From Roseomonas aerilata DSM 19363 (GTDB taxonomy: Bacteria > Pseudomonadota > Alphaproteobacteria > Acetobacterales > Acetobacteraceae), in assembly GCF_000711725.1 (NCBI RefSeq), contig NZ_JONP01000003.1, positions 240,276 to 304,275 of the forward strand: 64,000 nt of DNA, written 5' to 3'. Position 1 is the first letter of the stretch. Each line of letters starts with the position of its first letter. Positions 1 through 9,296 of this stretch are shown here, one piece after another. Position numbers and translations under genes: made by a program. The notes beneath the pieces were generated by a model, which saw only the letters and a program-made list of their open reading frames with translations, was not told where the DNA came from and made no database searches.

Positions 1-321
1 CTCGTCCTTCGGCGGGTCGAGGTCGAGGGCGAGGGCCAGGCCGCGCGGGGTCGGGGCGGCGGGCTGGGCGGGGAGGACGAAGGCGAAGAGTTCGAGAAGA
101 TCGAAGGCGACGGGGAAGGGGGGCAGCCCGAGGCGGCGTGCGGTGGCGGGGGCGTGGACGAGGAGCGGGGGCGGGAGTTCCGGCAGCCGGCGGGCGAGTT
201 GATCGGCGGAGAGCGTCTTGATCTCGCCCTCCGTGGTGACGAGGGTGGCGCGGCGGATGCCGGCGACGAGCGCGGGTGCTTCCGGGAGAAGAAGGCGGGG
301 GGTGGCCGCAACGGGGGGCAT
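1..321 (-). CDS. DinG/Rad3-like ATP-dependent DNA helicase, N-terminal part (partial)
   Basis: This is the first 107 codons of a gene that runs off the left edge of the window. It starts at an ATG whose complement lies at 319-321 and stays open to base 1. The readable part has no helicase motif. It contains the segments LLVHAPATARRLG and DLLELFAFVLPAQP, followed by TPRGLALALDLD. I remember this pattern from the N-terminus of DinG/Rad3-type helicases in Rhodospirillales, which unwind DNA during repair. The assignment rests on that memory only, because the Walker and DEAH boxes would lie outside the window. The gene diverges from the fructose-bisphosphate aldolase gene across about 145 bases, so the two probably have separate promoters. 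Confidence 0.5.
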   Translation of the reverse strand, partial: MPPVAATPRLLLPEAPALVAGIRRATLVTTEGEIKTLSADQLARRLPELPPPLLVHAPATARRLGLPPFPVAFDLLELFAFVLPAQPAAPTPRGLALALDLDPPKDE

Positions 322-467
322 CGGCGGGTCTATACCCGCTTTGTTCGCGCGGGGGAGTCCGTGGACCGTTTTCCATGATATTTCAGGGAGAGGCCGTCTG
401 GGCCATATTGGGCGGCGTGTTCCGGGGGTATCCCCTCTCCATCAGCAACCAGAACAGGAATCAGAGC

Positions 468-1565
468 GTGAACCACATCTCGCCGGCCGCCGCCGGAACG
501 AAGCTGAAGCCGGGCGTCGTGACGGGCGCCGACTACCTCACGCTGCTGGAGGCCTGCCGCGCGGGCGGCTACGCGCTGCCGGCCGTGAACGTGGTCGGGA
601 CGAACAGCATCAACGCGGTGCTGGAATCGGCGGCGAAGAACAAGGCCGACGTGATCATCCAGCTCTCCAACGGCGGCGCGCGCTTCTTCGGCGGCGAGGG
701 CTGCCCGGACGCCAATGCCGCGCGGGTGCTGGGTGCGGTTTCCGCGGCGCAGCACGTGCACACCATGGCGAAGGCCTATGGCGTTTGCGTGGTGCTGCAC
801 ACGGACCATGCCGACCGCTCGCTGCTGCCCTGGATCAGCGCGCTGATCGATCATGGCGAGGAGCACATGAAGCAGACGGGGCAGCCGCTGTTCTCGTCGC
901 ACATGATCGACCTCTCGGCGGAGCCGCTGGAGACGAATATCGCGGAGTGCGCGGCCGTGCTGAAGCGCATGGCGCCGCTGGGGATGAGCCTCGAGATCGA
1001 GCTGGGCGTGACGGGCGGCGAGGAGGACGGGGTCGGGCATGACCTCGAGGAATCCGCCGACAATGCGCATCTCTACACCCAGCCGGAGGATGTGCTGAAG
1101 GCCTGGGAGGCGCTGACGCCGATCGGGCACGTGACGATGGCGGCCTCCTTCGGGAACGTGCACGGCGTCTATGCGCCGGGGAACGTGAAGCTGCGGCCGG
1201 AGATCCTGAAGGCGTCGCAGGAGGCAGTGGCCGGGAAGTTCGGGGGCGGCGAGAAGCCGATGAGCCTCGTGTTCCACGGCGGCTCGGGTTCCGAGAAGGA
1301 CAAGATCACCGAGGCGGTGTCCTACGGCGTGTTCAAGATGAACATCGACACGGACACGCAGTTCGCCTTCGCGGAGCCTGTCGGGGCCTATGTCGAGGCC
1401 AATCCGGTGGCGTTCAAGCACCAGATCGATCCGGCCACCGGCAAGCCGCAGAAGAAGCTCTATGACCCGCGGAAGTGGCTGCGGGCCGGTGAGAAGGGCA
1501 TCGCGAAGCGGCTGGACGAGGCCTTTGCGGATCTCGGTTCGGCGGGGCGCAGCCTGGCGGGCTGA
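468..1565 (+). CDS. fbaA: Class II fructose-bisphosphate aldolase
   Basis: This zinc enzyme reversibly cleaves fructose 1,6-bisphosphate to glyceraldehyde 3-phosphate and dihydroxyacetone phosphate in glycolysis and gluconeogenesis, in the cytoplasm. The protein is 365 residues, close to the 359 of E. coli FbaA. Family marks are ALPAVNVVGTNSINAVLE near the N-terminus, the zinc site LHTDHAD (first His about residue 111), the phosphate-binding segment FHGGSGS (His about 270) and KMNIDTDTQ. I chose the GTG at 468 because it has an AGGAA at a suitable distance and homology begins just after it. The frame is open back to 276, but those extra residues look non-coding. A strong terminator follows the stop codon, so the gene is probably transcribed alone. 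Confidence 0.93.
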   Translation: MNHISPAAAGTKLKPGVVTGADYLTLLEACRAGGYALPAVNVVGTNSINAVLESAAKNKADVIIQLSNGGARFFGGEGCPDANAARVLGAVSAAQHVHTMAKAYGVCVVLHTDHADRSLLPWISALIDHGEEHMKQTGQPLFSSHMIDLSAEPLETNIAECAAVLKRMAPLGMSLEIELGVTGGEEDGVGHDLEESADNAHLYTQPEDVLKAWEALTPIGHVTMAASFGNVHGVYAPGNVKLRPEILKASQEAVAGKFGGGEKPMSLVFHGGSGSEKDKITEAVSYGVFKMNIDTDTQFAFAEPVGAYVEANPVAFKHQIDPATGKPQKKLYDPRKWLRAGEKGIAKRLDEAFADLGSAGRSLAG

Positions 1566-1572
1566 GGCATGG

Positions 1573-1600
1573 GGGCGGGGACTTCGGTTCCCGCCCTTTT
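1573..1600 (+). terminator. Rho-independent terminator after fbaA
   Basis: A 10-bp stem (arms 1573-1582 and 1587-1596, one G-U pair) with a TTCG tetraloop is followed by four T residues, 8 bases after the aldolase stop codon. Confidence 0.85.
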
Positions 1601-1631
1601 CCGTTCGGCCTAAGCCGGGCGCCGCTATTTC

Positions 1632-1649
1632 GGTGATCTTACGATCACC
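1632..1649. promoter_or_regulatory. Palindrome upstream of catalase, possible operator
   Basis: GGTGATC-TTAC-GATCACC is a perfect 7-bp inverted repeat with a 4-base spacer, 90 bases before the catalase start. It has no T-tract, so it is more like a protein-binding site than a terminator. Which regulator binds it cannot be told from the sequence. Confidence 0.35.
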
Positions 1650-1738
1650 TGGGCCCCATCCATCTCCTCGCTCCCACGTTATTCCGTGGCCTGCCGGTCC
1701 TGCAGCCGGGGCCGCGCGGGGGGACAGAGGAGGTCTCG

Positions 1739-3247
1739 ATGGCGGAAGGATCGGGCGCAAAGCCGGGGATGGGGCTGACGACGCGTCAGGGCCATCCAGT
1801 TTCCGATAACCAGAACAGCCGCAGCGTTGGGTCGCGCGGCCCGCTGGTGCTCGAGGACTACCAGTTTCTCGAGAAGATCACGCATTTCGACCGCGAAAGG
1901 ATTCCGGAGCGCGTGGTGCACGCGCGGGGCGCGGCGGCCCATGGCTGGTTCGAGCCGACGGGCATGGCGGGCGATGACCCCATCACGAAGTACACGCGGG
2001 CGAAGGTGTTCCGGCAGGGGACGCGGACGCCGATCTTCCTGCGCTTCTCCACCGTGATCCATGGCGGGCACAGCCCGGAGACGCTGCGCGATCCCCGCGG
2101 CTTCGCCATCAAGTTCTATACCGAGGACGGCAACTGGGACCTCGTGGGGAACAACCTGAAGGTGTTCTTCATCCGGGACCCGCTGAAGTTCCCGGACATG
2201 GTGCATGCCTTCAAGCCGGACCCGATCCACAACCGGCAGATGATGGGGCGCTTCTTCGACTTCGTGAGCATGACGCCCGAAGCGACGCACATGATCACCT
2301 GGCTCTTCTCACCCTGGGGGATCCCGGCCGACTACCGGCACATGCAGGGCTCGGGGGTGAACACCTACAAGCTGGTGGACGCGGAAGGCAGCGCAGTGCT
2401 CTGCAAGTTCCACTTCCAGCCGAAGCAGGGGGTGCGGAACCTGACGGCGAAGGAGGCGGAGGCGATCCAGGCGAAGGACTTCAACCACGCCACCGGCGAC
2501 CTCTACGACTCGATCGAGCGCGGCGAGTTCCCGGAATGGGACATGTTCATCCAGGTGATGAGCGACGACGAGCATCCGGAGCTGGACTGGGACCCGCTGG
2601 ATGTGACGAAGCTCTGGCCGGAGGACGAGTTCCCGTTGCTGCATGTCGGGACCATCCGGCTGGATCGGAACCCCGTGGACTACCACAACGAGGTCGAGCA
2701 GGTGGCCTTCGGCACGGGCGTGCTGGTGGACGGGATCGACTTTTCGGACGACAAGCTGCTGCAGGGGCGGACCTTCGCCTATTCGGATACCCAGCGGTAC
2801 CGCGTGGGGCCGAATTACCTGCAGCTGCCGATCAACGCGCCGAAATGTCCCTTCGCGACGAACCAGCGGGGCGGGCAGATGAGCTACCACGTGGACGGAG
2901 CTGAGCAGGGCGCGAACCCGCATGTGAACTACGAGCCGTCCAACCTCGGCGGGCTGCGCGAGCAGGAGCGTGCCGGGCCGCCGCCGCGGCCCTTCGTGCA
3001 GGGGCATGTGGGCCGGCAGAAGATCGAGCGCACGAATGACTTCAAGCAGGCCGGGGAACGATTCCGGGCTTTCTCGGATGCGGAGCGGGACGAGCTGGTG
3101 ATGAATCTCGTCGGCGCGCTGTCGCAGTGCGAGCCGGTGATCCGGGAGAAGATGGTGGACTACTTCACCCAAGCGGATGCCGAATACGGGCGGCGCGCGG
3201 CGGAGGGGCTCGGGATGTCCGTGCCGGCACGGCAGGCGGCGGAGTGA
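1739..3247 (+). CDS. katA: Monofunctional haem catalase (small-subunit type)
   Basis: This enzyme converts hydrogen peroxide to water and oxygen and protects the cell from oxidative stress. The protein is 502 residues, the size of small-subunit, NADPH-binding (clade 3) catalases. The catalytic His lies in RVVHARG (about residue 61), the catalytic Asn in [14 protein letters not shown] (about 138), and the proximal haem Tyr in [16 protein letters not shown] (about 345). The N-terminal [15 protein letters not shown] is typical of the family. A GAGGAGG sequence sits just before the ATG. No signal peptide is visible, so it is probably cytoplasmic. The gene has its own upstream palindrome (1632-1649) and a downstream terminator, which suggests monocistronic, separately controlled expression. 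The katA symbol follows the clade and does not imply orthology to a particular strain's gene. Confidence 0.95.
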   Translation: MAEGSGAKPGMGLTTRQGHPVSDNQNSRSVGSRGPLVLEDYQFLEKITHFDRERIPERVVHARGAAAHGWFEPTGMAGDDPITKYTRAKVFRQGTRTPIFLRFSTVIHGGHSPETLRDPRGFAIKFYTEDGNWDLVGNNLKVFFIRDPLKFPDMVHAFKPDPIHNRQMMGRFFDFVSMTPEATHMITWLFSPWGIPADYRHMQGSGVNTYKLVDAEGSAVLCKFHFQPKQGVRNLTAKEAEAIQAKDFNHATGDLYDSIERGEFPEWDMFIQVMSDDEHPELDWDPLDVTKLWPEDEFPLLHVGTIRLDRNPVDYHNEVEQVAFGTGVLVDGIDFSDDKLLQGRTFAYSDTQRYRVGPNYLQLPINAPKCPFATNQRGGQMSYHVDGAEQGANPHVNYEPSNLGGLREQERAGPPPRPFVQGHVGRQKIERTNDFKQAGERFRAFSDAERDELVMNLVGALSQCEPVIREKMVDYFTQADAEYGRRAAEGLGMSVPARQAAE

Positions 3248-3281
3248 GGATCGGGGCCGCCCAGGTTAGGGGCGGTGCCTG

Positions 3282-3325
3282 AAAAAAAGAAGGGCGGGGA
3301 GGCCGAAGCCTTCCCGCCCCTTTTT
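3282..3325. terminator. Bidirectional terminator between catalase and asd
   Basis: A 12-bp stem (3292-3303 with 3308-3319, one G-U pair) closes a CGAA loop. It is flanked by seven A on the left and five T on the right, so it can stop transcription from both convergent genes. Confidence 0.85.
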
Positions 3326-3342
3326 CGTGGTGCGCTGCGCTG

Positions 3343-4350
3343 TCAGGCCGCGAGCTTGACCGGCAGGGCCTCGGCGATCTGCACCGCATTCAGGGCGGCG
3401 CCCTTGAGGAGCTGGTCTCCGCAGACGAAGAAGTCGAGGCCGCAGTCGCCGAAGACCGGGTTGGCGCGGATGCGGCCGGCCTCGACGTCGTACCTGCCGC
3501 TGGCGGTCAGCGGCATGGGGTAGAGGGCGTTCTCCACGTCGTCCACGAGCTTCACGCCGGGGGCGTTGGAGAGGACGGCGCGTGCGGCTTCGGCGGTGAT
3601 GGGGCGCTCGGTCTCGATTGTCACGGCCTCGGCATGCGCGCGCATGGTGGGGACGCGGACCGCGGTGCAGGAGATGAGGAGGTCGGGCAGGCCCATGATC
3701 TTCCGGGTCTCCCAGGTAACCTTCATCTCCTCCCGCGTGTAGCCGTTGGGCTGGAAGCTATCGATGTGCGGGATGAGGTTCATGGGCAAGGGGTGGCGGA
3801 AGAACTTGTTCGTCGCTTGGCCGCCGTTGGCGAGGACCTCGCGCAGACCCTCCTCCAGTTCCTGCATGCCCTCGGCGCCGGCGCCGGAGGCGGCCTGGTA
3901 GGTGGAGACGATGACGCGCTTGAGGCCGAAGGCCTCGTGCAGCGGGGCGAGGGCGACCGCGAGGATGGCGGTGGTGCAGTTGGGGTTGGCGATGAGGCGG
4001 GCGCTGCCGGCGGCGGCCGCGTTCACCTCGGGCACCACGAGGGGAACGTCGCTCTCCAGGCGGAAGGCGGAGGAGTTGTCCACCACCACGGCGCCGGCCT
4101 CGACGAGCTGGCGGGCATGGGCCTTGGACCAGTCGCCGGAGACGGCGAGGAGGGCGAGGTCCAGGCGGGGCGGGGTGGCGGGGTCGTAGACCTCGATCCG
4201 TTTGTCGCCGAAGGGGGTGGGAATTCGGGTGCCGGCGCTGCGGGTGGAGGCGAAGAGGCGCAGCTCGGTCACCGGGTAGCCGCGGTCGCCCAGGACCTGC
4301 ACCAGTTCCTTGCCGACGGCGCCCGTTGCGCCGAAAACCCCAACGCGCAT
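3343..4350 (-). CDS. asd: Aspartate-semialdehyde dehydrogenase
   Basis: This enzyme reduces aspartyl phosphate to aspartate semialdehyde with NADPH, the branch point to lysine/diaminopimelate, threonine and methionine. The 335-residue length is normal for the family. It starts with the nucleotide-binding motif [14 protein letters not shown], and the active-site Cys is in IANPNCTTA (Cys125). A conserved His/Arg-containing region follows around [16 protein letters not shown]. The ATG has AAGGA upstream. The gene converges with catalase and shares its terminator, and diverges from the lysyl-tRNA synthetase gene. Nothing unusual is visible. Confidence 0.95.
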   Translation of the reverse strand: MRVGVFGATGAVGKELVQVLGDRGYPVTELRLFASTRSAGTRIPTPFGDKRIEVYDPATPPRLDLALLAVSGDWSKAHARQLVEAGAVVVDNSSAFRLESDVPLVVPEVNAAAAGSARLIANPNCTTAILAVALAPLHEAFGLKRVIVSTYQAASGAGAEGMQELEEGLREVLANGGQATNKFFRHPLPMNLIPHIDSFQPNGYTREEMKVTWETRKIMGLPDLLISCTAVRVPTMRAHAEAVTIETERPITAEAARAVLSNAPGVKLVDDVENALYPMPLTASGRYDVEAGRIRANPVFGDCGLDFFVCGDQLLKGAALNAVQIAEALPVKLAA

Positions 4351-4520
4351 GACCTGCGTTCCTTGCGAGGCGTATCGGGAGGGCCCGGAATGGGCACGCC
4401 CGGCCAGAGTGGCAGGGTGGCTTATACAGGCGGCGCGCGGCGGTGCGAGGCGCTTGTTGTGGGGATCAGGGATGCCCGCGCGTTGACCGGGCGGGGGCGC
4501 GGGGGCAATTGGGGGCGGCC

Positions 4521-6152
4521 ATGGAACGTCCCTCCGCCGATCCCTCCCTTCTCAACACCCGCGCCTGGCCTTTCGAGGAGGCGGCGAAGGTGGCCGGCCG
4601 CGCCTCGGTCAAGGCGAAGGGGATGGCGCTGTTCGAGACGGGCTACGGGCCGTCCGGGCTGCCGCATATCGGGACCTTCGGGGAGGTGGCGCGGACCACC
4701 TGGGTGCGGCGGGCCTTCGAGCGGCTGACGGGGCTGCCTTCCCGCCTGCTGGCCTTTTCCGATGACATGGATGCGCTTCGGAAGGTGCCGGACAATGCGC
4801 CGCAGCCGGAGATGCTGCGGGCGCATCTCGGGCAGCCGCTGACGCGGATTCCCGATCCCTACGGGACGCATGAAAGTTACGGGGCGCACAACAATGCGCG
4901 GCTGCGCGCGTTCCTGGACGAGTTCGGGTTCGAGTACGAATTCGCGTCCTCGACCGAGTATTACGGCTCCGGGCGGTTCGATCAGGCCCTGCTGCGGATG
5001 CTGGCGGTGCATGAGGAGGTCAGGGGGGTGATCCTGCCGACGCTCGGGCCGGACCGGCGGGCGACTTATTCGCCCTTCCTGCCGATTCATCCGCGGACGG
5101 GCATCGTCATGCAGGTGCCGATGGAGGAGACGCGGCCGGAGGCGGGGACCGTCGTCTGGCGGGACCCCGAGACGGGGGAGCGCTTCGAGACGCCGGTCAC
5201 GGGCGGGCACGTGAAGGCGCAGTGGAAGGCGGACTGGGCGCTGCGCTGGTTCGCGCTGGGCGTCGATTACGAGATGTCGGGCAAGGACCTGATCGACAGC
5301 GTGAAGCTGTCCTCGGCGATCTGCCGGGTGTTGGGGGGAGAGCCGCCGGTGGGCTTCACCTACGAGCTGTTCCTCGATGCCCAGGGGCAGAAGATCAGCA
5401 AGAGCAAGGGCAATGGGCTGACGATCGACGAGTGGCTGCGCTACGCGCCACCGGAGAGCCTGTCCTTCTTCATGTATCAGCAGCCCGGGCGAGCGAAGCG
5501 GCTGCATTTCGACGTGATCCCGCGGGCGACGGACGAGTATCTGGCGCAGGTGGAGAAGCTGCGCGCGGCAGAGGACCCGGCCAATCCGGCCTGGCACATC
5601 CATGGGGGTGTCCTGCCGAACGGGGCGGGGAGCCCGATCACCTTCACCCTGCTGCTGAACCTGGCGGTGGCGGCCAATGCCGAGACGCCGGAGATGCTCT
5701 GGGGGTATCTGCGGCGGCACGCGCCGGAGGCGACGCCGGAGGCCTCGCCGATGCTGTCGGTGCTGGTGGAGCGGGCCTCGGCCTATTACCGGGACGTGGT
5801 GAAGCCGACGAAGCGCTTCCGACCGGCGACGGAGCCGGAACGGGAGGCGCTGCTGCATCTGGCGGCGCTGCTGCGGGAGAACGGGACGCGGATTGAGGCC
5901 TTGCCGGCGGCGGAGCGGCCGGGGGCCATTCAGGATCTTGTTTATGACGCGGGGCGGCGGGAGCCGTTCCTGCAGCCGGGGAAGGATCCCTCCCGGCCGG
6001 GTGTCTCGCGGGCCTGGTTCGCGGCGATCTACCAGGTGCTGCTTGGGCAGGAGGAGGGGCCGCGCTTCGGGGGCTTCGTCGCGCTCTACGGCATTCCGGA
6101 GACGGTGGCGTTGATCGAGTCCTCGCTGGACAAGGGTGCTGACGCGGCATGA
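4521..6152 (+). CDS. lysK: Lysine--tRNA ligase, class I
   Basis: This enzyme charges tRNA-Lys with lysine. It is the class I (archaeal/alphaproteobacterial) type, not the class II LysS of enterics. The protein is 543 residues from the ATG at 4521; the frame is open upstream to 4443 but homology begins after 4521. The class I signatures are both present: the HIGH-type motif as PHIGT (residues 48-52) and the KMSKS-type motif as KISKSKG (about 291-297). The stop codon overlaps the start of the next gene in an ATGA, so LysRS and the MprF-like membrane protein are translationally coupled. Because MprF proteins use Lys-tRNA as donor, this pairing may be functional and not chance (inference). Confidence 0.93.
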   Translation: MERPSADPSLLNTRAWPFEEAAKVAGRASVKAKGMALFETGYGPSGLPHIGTFGEVARTTWVRRAFERLTGLPSRLLAFSDDMDALRKVPDNAPQPEMLRAHLGQPLTRIPDPYGTHESYGAHNNARLRAFLDEFGFEYEFASSTEYYGSGRFDQALLRMLAVHEEVRGVILPTLGPDRRATYSPFLPIHPRTGIVMQVPMEETRPEAGTVVWRDPETGERFETPVTGGHVKAQWKADWALRWFALGVDYEMSGKDLIDSVKLSSAICRVLGGEPPVGFTYELFLDAQGQKISKSKGNGLTIDEWLRYAPPESLSFFMYQQPGRAKRLHFDVIPRATDEYLAQVEKLRAAEDPANPAWHIHGGVLPNGAGSPITFTLLLNLAVAANAETPEMLWGYLRRHAPEATPEASPMLSVLVERASAYYRDVVKPTKRFRPATEPEREALLHLAALLRENGTRIEALPAAERPGAIQDLVYDAGRREPFLQPGKDPSRPGVSRAWFAAIYQVLLGQEEGPRFGGFVALYGIPETVALIESSLDKGADAA

Positions 6153-8086
6153 CCTGGGCGCTGATCCGCAAGCACGGTCCGACCGTCTTCGGCTTGGTCC
6201 TGCTGGTGGGCGCGCTCTACGTCGTGCAGCGGGAGTTCCGCAGCCTCTCGGTGGCGGATGTGGGGCGGGCGTTGGAGGCGACCTCCGCGCGGCAGCTCTG
6301 GTTGGCCGGAGGGTGGACGGTCGTCGCCTATGCGGTGCTGACCATCTACGACCGGCTGGGGTCGGTCTATGCGGGGAAGCCGATCTCCTATTTGCGAACC
6401 TCGCTGGCTTCCTTCTGTGCCTATACGCTCGCGCATAACCTGGGCTTCGCGGCAGTGTCGGGAGCGGCGGTGCGCTACCGCTTCTATGCGGCCTGGGGGC
6501 TGACGCCGGTCGAGATCGCGAAGGTTATCGCTTTTACCTCGCTGACCTTCGGGCTTGGGGGCTTCGCGCTGGGCGGGCTGGTGCTGGTGCTGGAACCCTC
6601 CGTCCTGCCTTGGGTGGGAGAGGCGGCGGGGGAGGTGGTGCCCTCCTGGGTGGCGCAGGTGGTGGGCGTCGCGATGTGGGCGATCGTCGCGGTTTATGTG
6701 GTGCTGTCGCGGCGCTTTCCGCACTTCAAGGCGTTCGGGCACCAGATCGACCTGCCTGGCTTCCGGATGGCGGTGGCGCAGGTGGCGCTGGCGAGCGTGG
6801 ACGTGGCCGTGACGGCGGCGATCTTCTACTGGCTGCTGCCGGAGGCGCCGGGGCTGACCTTCTGGAAGTTCCTGGGGATCTACATCGCGGCCTATACGGC
6901 CGGGCTCGCCGCGAGCGTGCCGGGGGGGCTCGGGGTTTTCGACGGGTTCATCCTGCTGAGCCTGGAGCCCTACCTGCCCTCCGCCCAGGTGGTGGGAGCG
7001 GTGCTGCTGTTCCGGCTGTTCTACTACATCGTGCCGCTGTTCCTCGCGGGCGGGCTGTTCGCGGCTTTCGAACTGGGTCACCGGCGGCCCTCAATGGGGC
7101 GGATGCAGGTGGAGACGCGGGTGACCGGGGCGCTGGAGGTGCCGGTTCTCGCGGGGCTGACGGGCCTGGGTGGGGTGGTGCTGATCTTTGTGGGCGCGCT
7201 GCCGGCCCGGGGGTCGGACATCGCGCACTGGGGGGGCGAGTGGGCGGCGCTGGCGAGCCAGTTCGCGGCCTCGGTCGTCGGGTCGCTGCTGCTGGTGGTT
7301 TCTTATGGAATGCTGCGGCGGCTGCGATTGGCCTGGTGGGCGGGGCTGTTCCTGCTGGCGAACGGCGTGGCGATCCTGGCGATTCGCGGTGACCCCTGGT
7401 GGGTGGCGGCGGGGTATCTCGGGACCGGGCTGTTCCTCGCGGCCATGGGGGGCGCCTTCTACCGGGACGCGCGGCTGACAGGGGAGCCGCTGACGGCTTC
7501 GCGGGTGTTCTCGCTGGCGGCGGGGGTGATCTGCGGGCTGTCGCTAGCCACGGTAGCTTATCACGGGCGTGTCTCGACGGCGGCCTGGTGGGAGGTGGTG
7601 CTGTTGTCCGGCGCGCCGGCGCCGCTGCGCTTCGGGGTGGGGGTGGCGGCGCTGCTGCTTCTCGTCGCGGCCTTCCGGCTGCTGCGACCGGCGCGGATCC
7701 GAGCGGAGGATTACGACGAATCGGCGCAGGCGCGGTTGGCGGCGCTGGGGGCGCGCGTGCCGGCGCATGCCGATGGGGTGGTGTTCGCCGATGGCGGTAG
7801 GGCCGGCTTCGCTTTCCGGCGACTGGATGGGATCTGGGTGGCGGATGGTGATCCGGCCGGGGCGCCGGACGCGCGGATCAATGCCATCTGGCGGTTCCGC
7901 GACCTCTGCGACGCGGCGGGGGTGGCGCCGGCCTTCGCGGGCGTGGGGCATGGGATGCAGCGCGCCTACGAGGCCGCCGGCATGGCTTCCGTGACCTTGC
8001 CTGACGGGCGTGCGATGGCGCTGGCCGGCGACCAGGACCCGCAGAGAGTGCTGCGGCTGCTGGCCACCGGCGGGGCGGGCGACTGA
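6149..8086 (+). CDS. MprF-like lysylphosphatidylglycerol synthase membrane protein with short C-terminal domain
   Basis: This is a multi-spanning inner-membrane protein of 645 residues. Residues 1 to about 510 hold many hydrophobic segments and resemble the UPF0104/flippase part of MprF, including the conserved PGGLGVFDG segment. The last 120 residues (from about 526) match the start of the MprF catalytic DUF2156 domain, with WVADGDPAG and [12 protein letters not shown]. The protein then ends, whereas full MprF proteins are about 850 residues and carry a second acetyltransferase-like lobe. The catalytic half therefore seems missing. It overlaps the class I LysRS gene by 4 bases. Possible roles are lipid flipping, a reduced aminoacyl-lipid synthase, or an inactive derivative. 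The membrane family is clear; activity is not. Confidence 0.75.
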   Translation: MTWALIRKHGPTVFGLVLLVGALYVVQREFRSLSVADVGRALEATSARQLWLAGGWTVVAYAVLTIYDRLGSVYAGKPISYLRTSLASFCAYTLAHNLGFAAVSGAAVRYRFYAAWGLTPVEIAKVIAFTSLTFGLGGFALGGLVLVLEPSVLPWVGEAAGEVVPSWVAQVVGVAMWAIVAVYVVLSRRFPHFKAFGHQIDLPGFRMAVAQVALASVDVAVTAAIFYWLLPEAPGLTFWKFLGIYIAAYTAGLAASVPGGLGVFDGFILLSLEPYLPSAQVVGAVLLFRLFYYIVPLFLAGGLFAAFELGHRRPSMGRMQVETRVTGALEVPVLAGLTGLGGVVLIFVGALPARGSDIAHWGGEWAALASQFAASVVGSLLLVVSYGMLRRLRLAWWAGLFLLANGVAILAIRGDPWWVAAGYLGTGLFLAAMGGAFYRDARLTGEPLTASRVFSLAAGVICGLSLATVAYHGRVSTAAWWEVVLLSGAPAPLRFGVGVAALLLLVAAFRLLRPARIRAEDYDESAQARLAALGARVPAHADGVVFADGGRAGFAFRRLDGIWVADGDPAGAPDARINAIWRFRDLCDAAGVAPAFAGVGHGMQRAYEAAGMASVTLPDGRAMALAGDQDPQRVLRLLATGGAGD

Positions 8087-8096
8087 GGCGGGGCGC

Positions 8097-8744
8097 CTAC
8101 TGGCTGGCCCAGACGATGCGGTGCATCCAGGTCAGCTCCTCGAGGTCGAAGCTGTAGTTGGGGTGGGCGGGGTTGAGACTGGAGAGCTCGACCCGCTTGG
8201 CGGACTGACGCAGCAGTTCCTTCGCCATGACCTCGCCGCCGCCGGTGCGGACCACCACGCGGTCACCGCGGCGGACAGGGGCGCTGGGCGAGACGATGAT
8301 GACGTCGCCGTCGCGGAAGACGGGTTCCATCGAGTCGCCGCTGATTTCCAGGGCGTAGGCGTTGGGATCGCCGACCTCGGGGAGGCTGATCTCGTCCCAG
8401 CCGCCACCGACGGGGTAGCCGCCATCGTCGAAGTAGCCGCTGCTGCCGGCCTGGGCGAGTCCGATAAGGGGAATGCGGCGGCTGGGGCGGGTGGAGGTGC
8501 GGAGATTGCCGGTGATGAGGCTGGCGAACTCGTCCATGCCGGTGCTGGTGGCGGCGAGGACCTTGGCGACGCTCTCGGTCGAGGGCCATCGGGCGCGGCC
8601 GTCCGGACCCGTACGCTTCGAGGGGTTGAATGCCGTTGGATCGAGGCCGGACTTGCGGGCGAGGCCGGAGGCGGAGAGGCCGTTCTCCGCCGCCAGCGCA
8701 TCAATCGCGCGCCAGATGTCATTGTGTTGCATGTTCCTCATCAT
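8097..8744 (-). CDS. S24-family (LexA/CI-like) transcriptional repressor
   Basis: This is a 215-residue DNA-binding regulator. The N-terminal part (about 10-75) resembles an XRE-type helix-turn-helix (GLSASGLARKSGLDPTAF). The C-terminal part is an S24 peptidase fold. It has a probable self-cleavage site Ala99-Gly100 (LAQAGSSG), nucleophile Ser138 in SGDSMEP and general base Lys175 in VMAKELL. This is the arrangement of LexA and lambda CI, which cleave themselves when RecA is activated. The start may instead be the third Met (8732), because the only GAGGA lies between the two. The gene is transcribed away from the phage cluster and shares a 110-base control region with it, so it is the likely repressor of the cluster. 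Similar chromosomal S24 regulators exist outside phages, so this role is inferred. Confidence 0.85.
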   Translation of the reverse strand: MMRNMQHNDIWRAIDALAAENGLSASGLARKSGLDPTAFNPSKRTGPDGRARWPSTESVAKVLAATSTGMDEFASLITGNLRTSTRPSRRIPLIGLAQAGSSGYFDDGGYPVGGGWDEISLPEVGDPNAYALEISGDSMEPVFRDGDVIIVSPSAPVRRGDRVVVRTGGGEVMAKELLRQSAKRVELSSLNPAHPNYSFDLEELTWMHRIVWASQ

Positions 8745-8773
8745 ATAGGCGAGGAATCAGGGATCAACAGGAA

Positions 8774-8838
8774 TGACGTCACAGAATCCACTTGACGTTC
8801 ACGTCTCCGTGGGTTGATGTTCACGTTGTGTTCACAAC
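8774..8838. promoter_or_regulatory. Divergent operator region with LexA-type box
   Basis: This lies between the S24 repressor and the first cluster gene. It holds TGACGTCA (8774-8781), TTGACGTTCAC (8792-8802), TTGATGTTCAC (8814-8824) and the inverted repeat GTTGTG-TT-CACAAC (8825-8838). The first two TTGAYGTTCAC copies are 22 bases apart. Within it, GTTC-N7-GTTC (8819-8833) fits the known LexA (SOS) box of alphaproteobacteria. Binding by LexA or the S24 protein is inferred. Confidence 0.55.
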
Positions 8839-8856
8839 CGACAGGATCAGCCCCCG

Positions 8857-9291
8857 ATGACCCGTCCTACTTCCGGTTCTCTTCGTGCAACGACCACCAC
8901 TCTTTCGAGCCTGGACAAGGTGCAGCCATTCCAGAGTGCCGACGAGGCCTGGTTCTGGACCATGGCGGCTCTGGTCGCCCGGCGCGACGGGGCGCGGATC
9001 GTCTCCGGGCGCGGCCTGGTGAGCCGCCCCTGCGAGCCGGATGACGTCGTGAAGGCCCTCGACCGGCTCTACCGGCAGCGGCGGATCGACCTCGCCCATG
9101 CCCGCATCATGCGGATCTGGGGCGAGCGGGGCACGGCGCCCGACGCGACCTCTCCACGCGAGCGGGGTGATTATCGCCTCTGGCGTGAGGCGATGGAGCG
9201 GCTGGAGTGGCCGCTGCGCATGAAGGGGATTGTGGCCGGGCCCGCCGGTGCGCCGGAGCCGGGTGAGGTGGTGCCCTTCCGCGCGGGGTAA
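8857..9291 (+). CDS. Conserved hypothetical protein at start of phage cluster
   Basis: This is a 144-residue soluble protein of unknown function and the first gene downstream of the operator region. It has no signal peptide or membrane segment. The middle is rich in Arg and aromatic residues (RIDLAHARIMRIWGERG, DYRLWREAMERLEWPLRMKG), and a conserved-looking start reads ADEAWFWTMAALVARRDGAR. I remember similar proteins as hypotheticals in Acetobacteraceae genomes but know no function. The ATG has an AGGA about 10 bases upstream. Its position directly after the LexA-type box makes an early or regulatory role possible, for example an activator of the late genes, but no DNA-binding motif can be named. 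It lies 5 bases before the next gene. Confidence 0.7.
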   Translation: MTRPTSGSLRATTTTLSSLDKVQPFQSADEAWFWTMAALVARRDGARIVSGRGLVSRPCEPDDVVKALDRLYRQRRIDLAHARIMRIWGERGTAPDATSPRERGDYRLWREAMERLEWPLRMKGIVAGPAGAPEPGEVVPFRAG

Positions 9292-9296
9292 GGCCC

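Noticed and set aside
330..1760. Long minus-strand open frame opposite fbaA
   Set aside because: It is antisense to a clear enzyme gene, is rich in Arg, His and Pro, and has no recognisable domain; GC-rich DNA creates such shadows.
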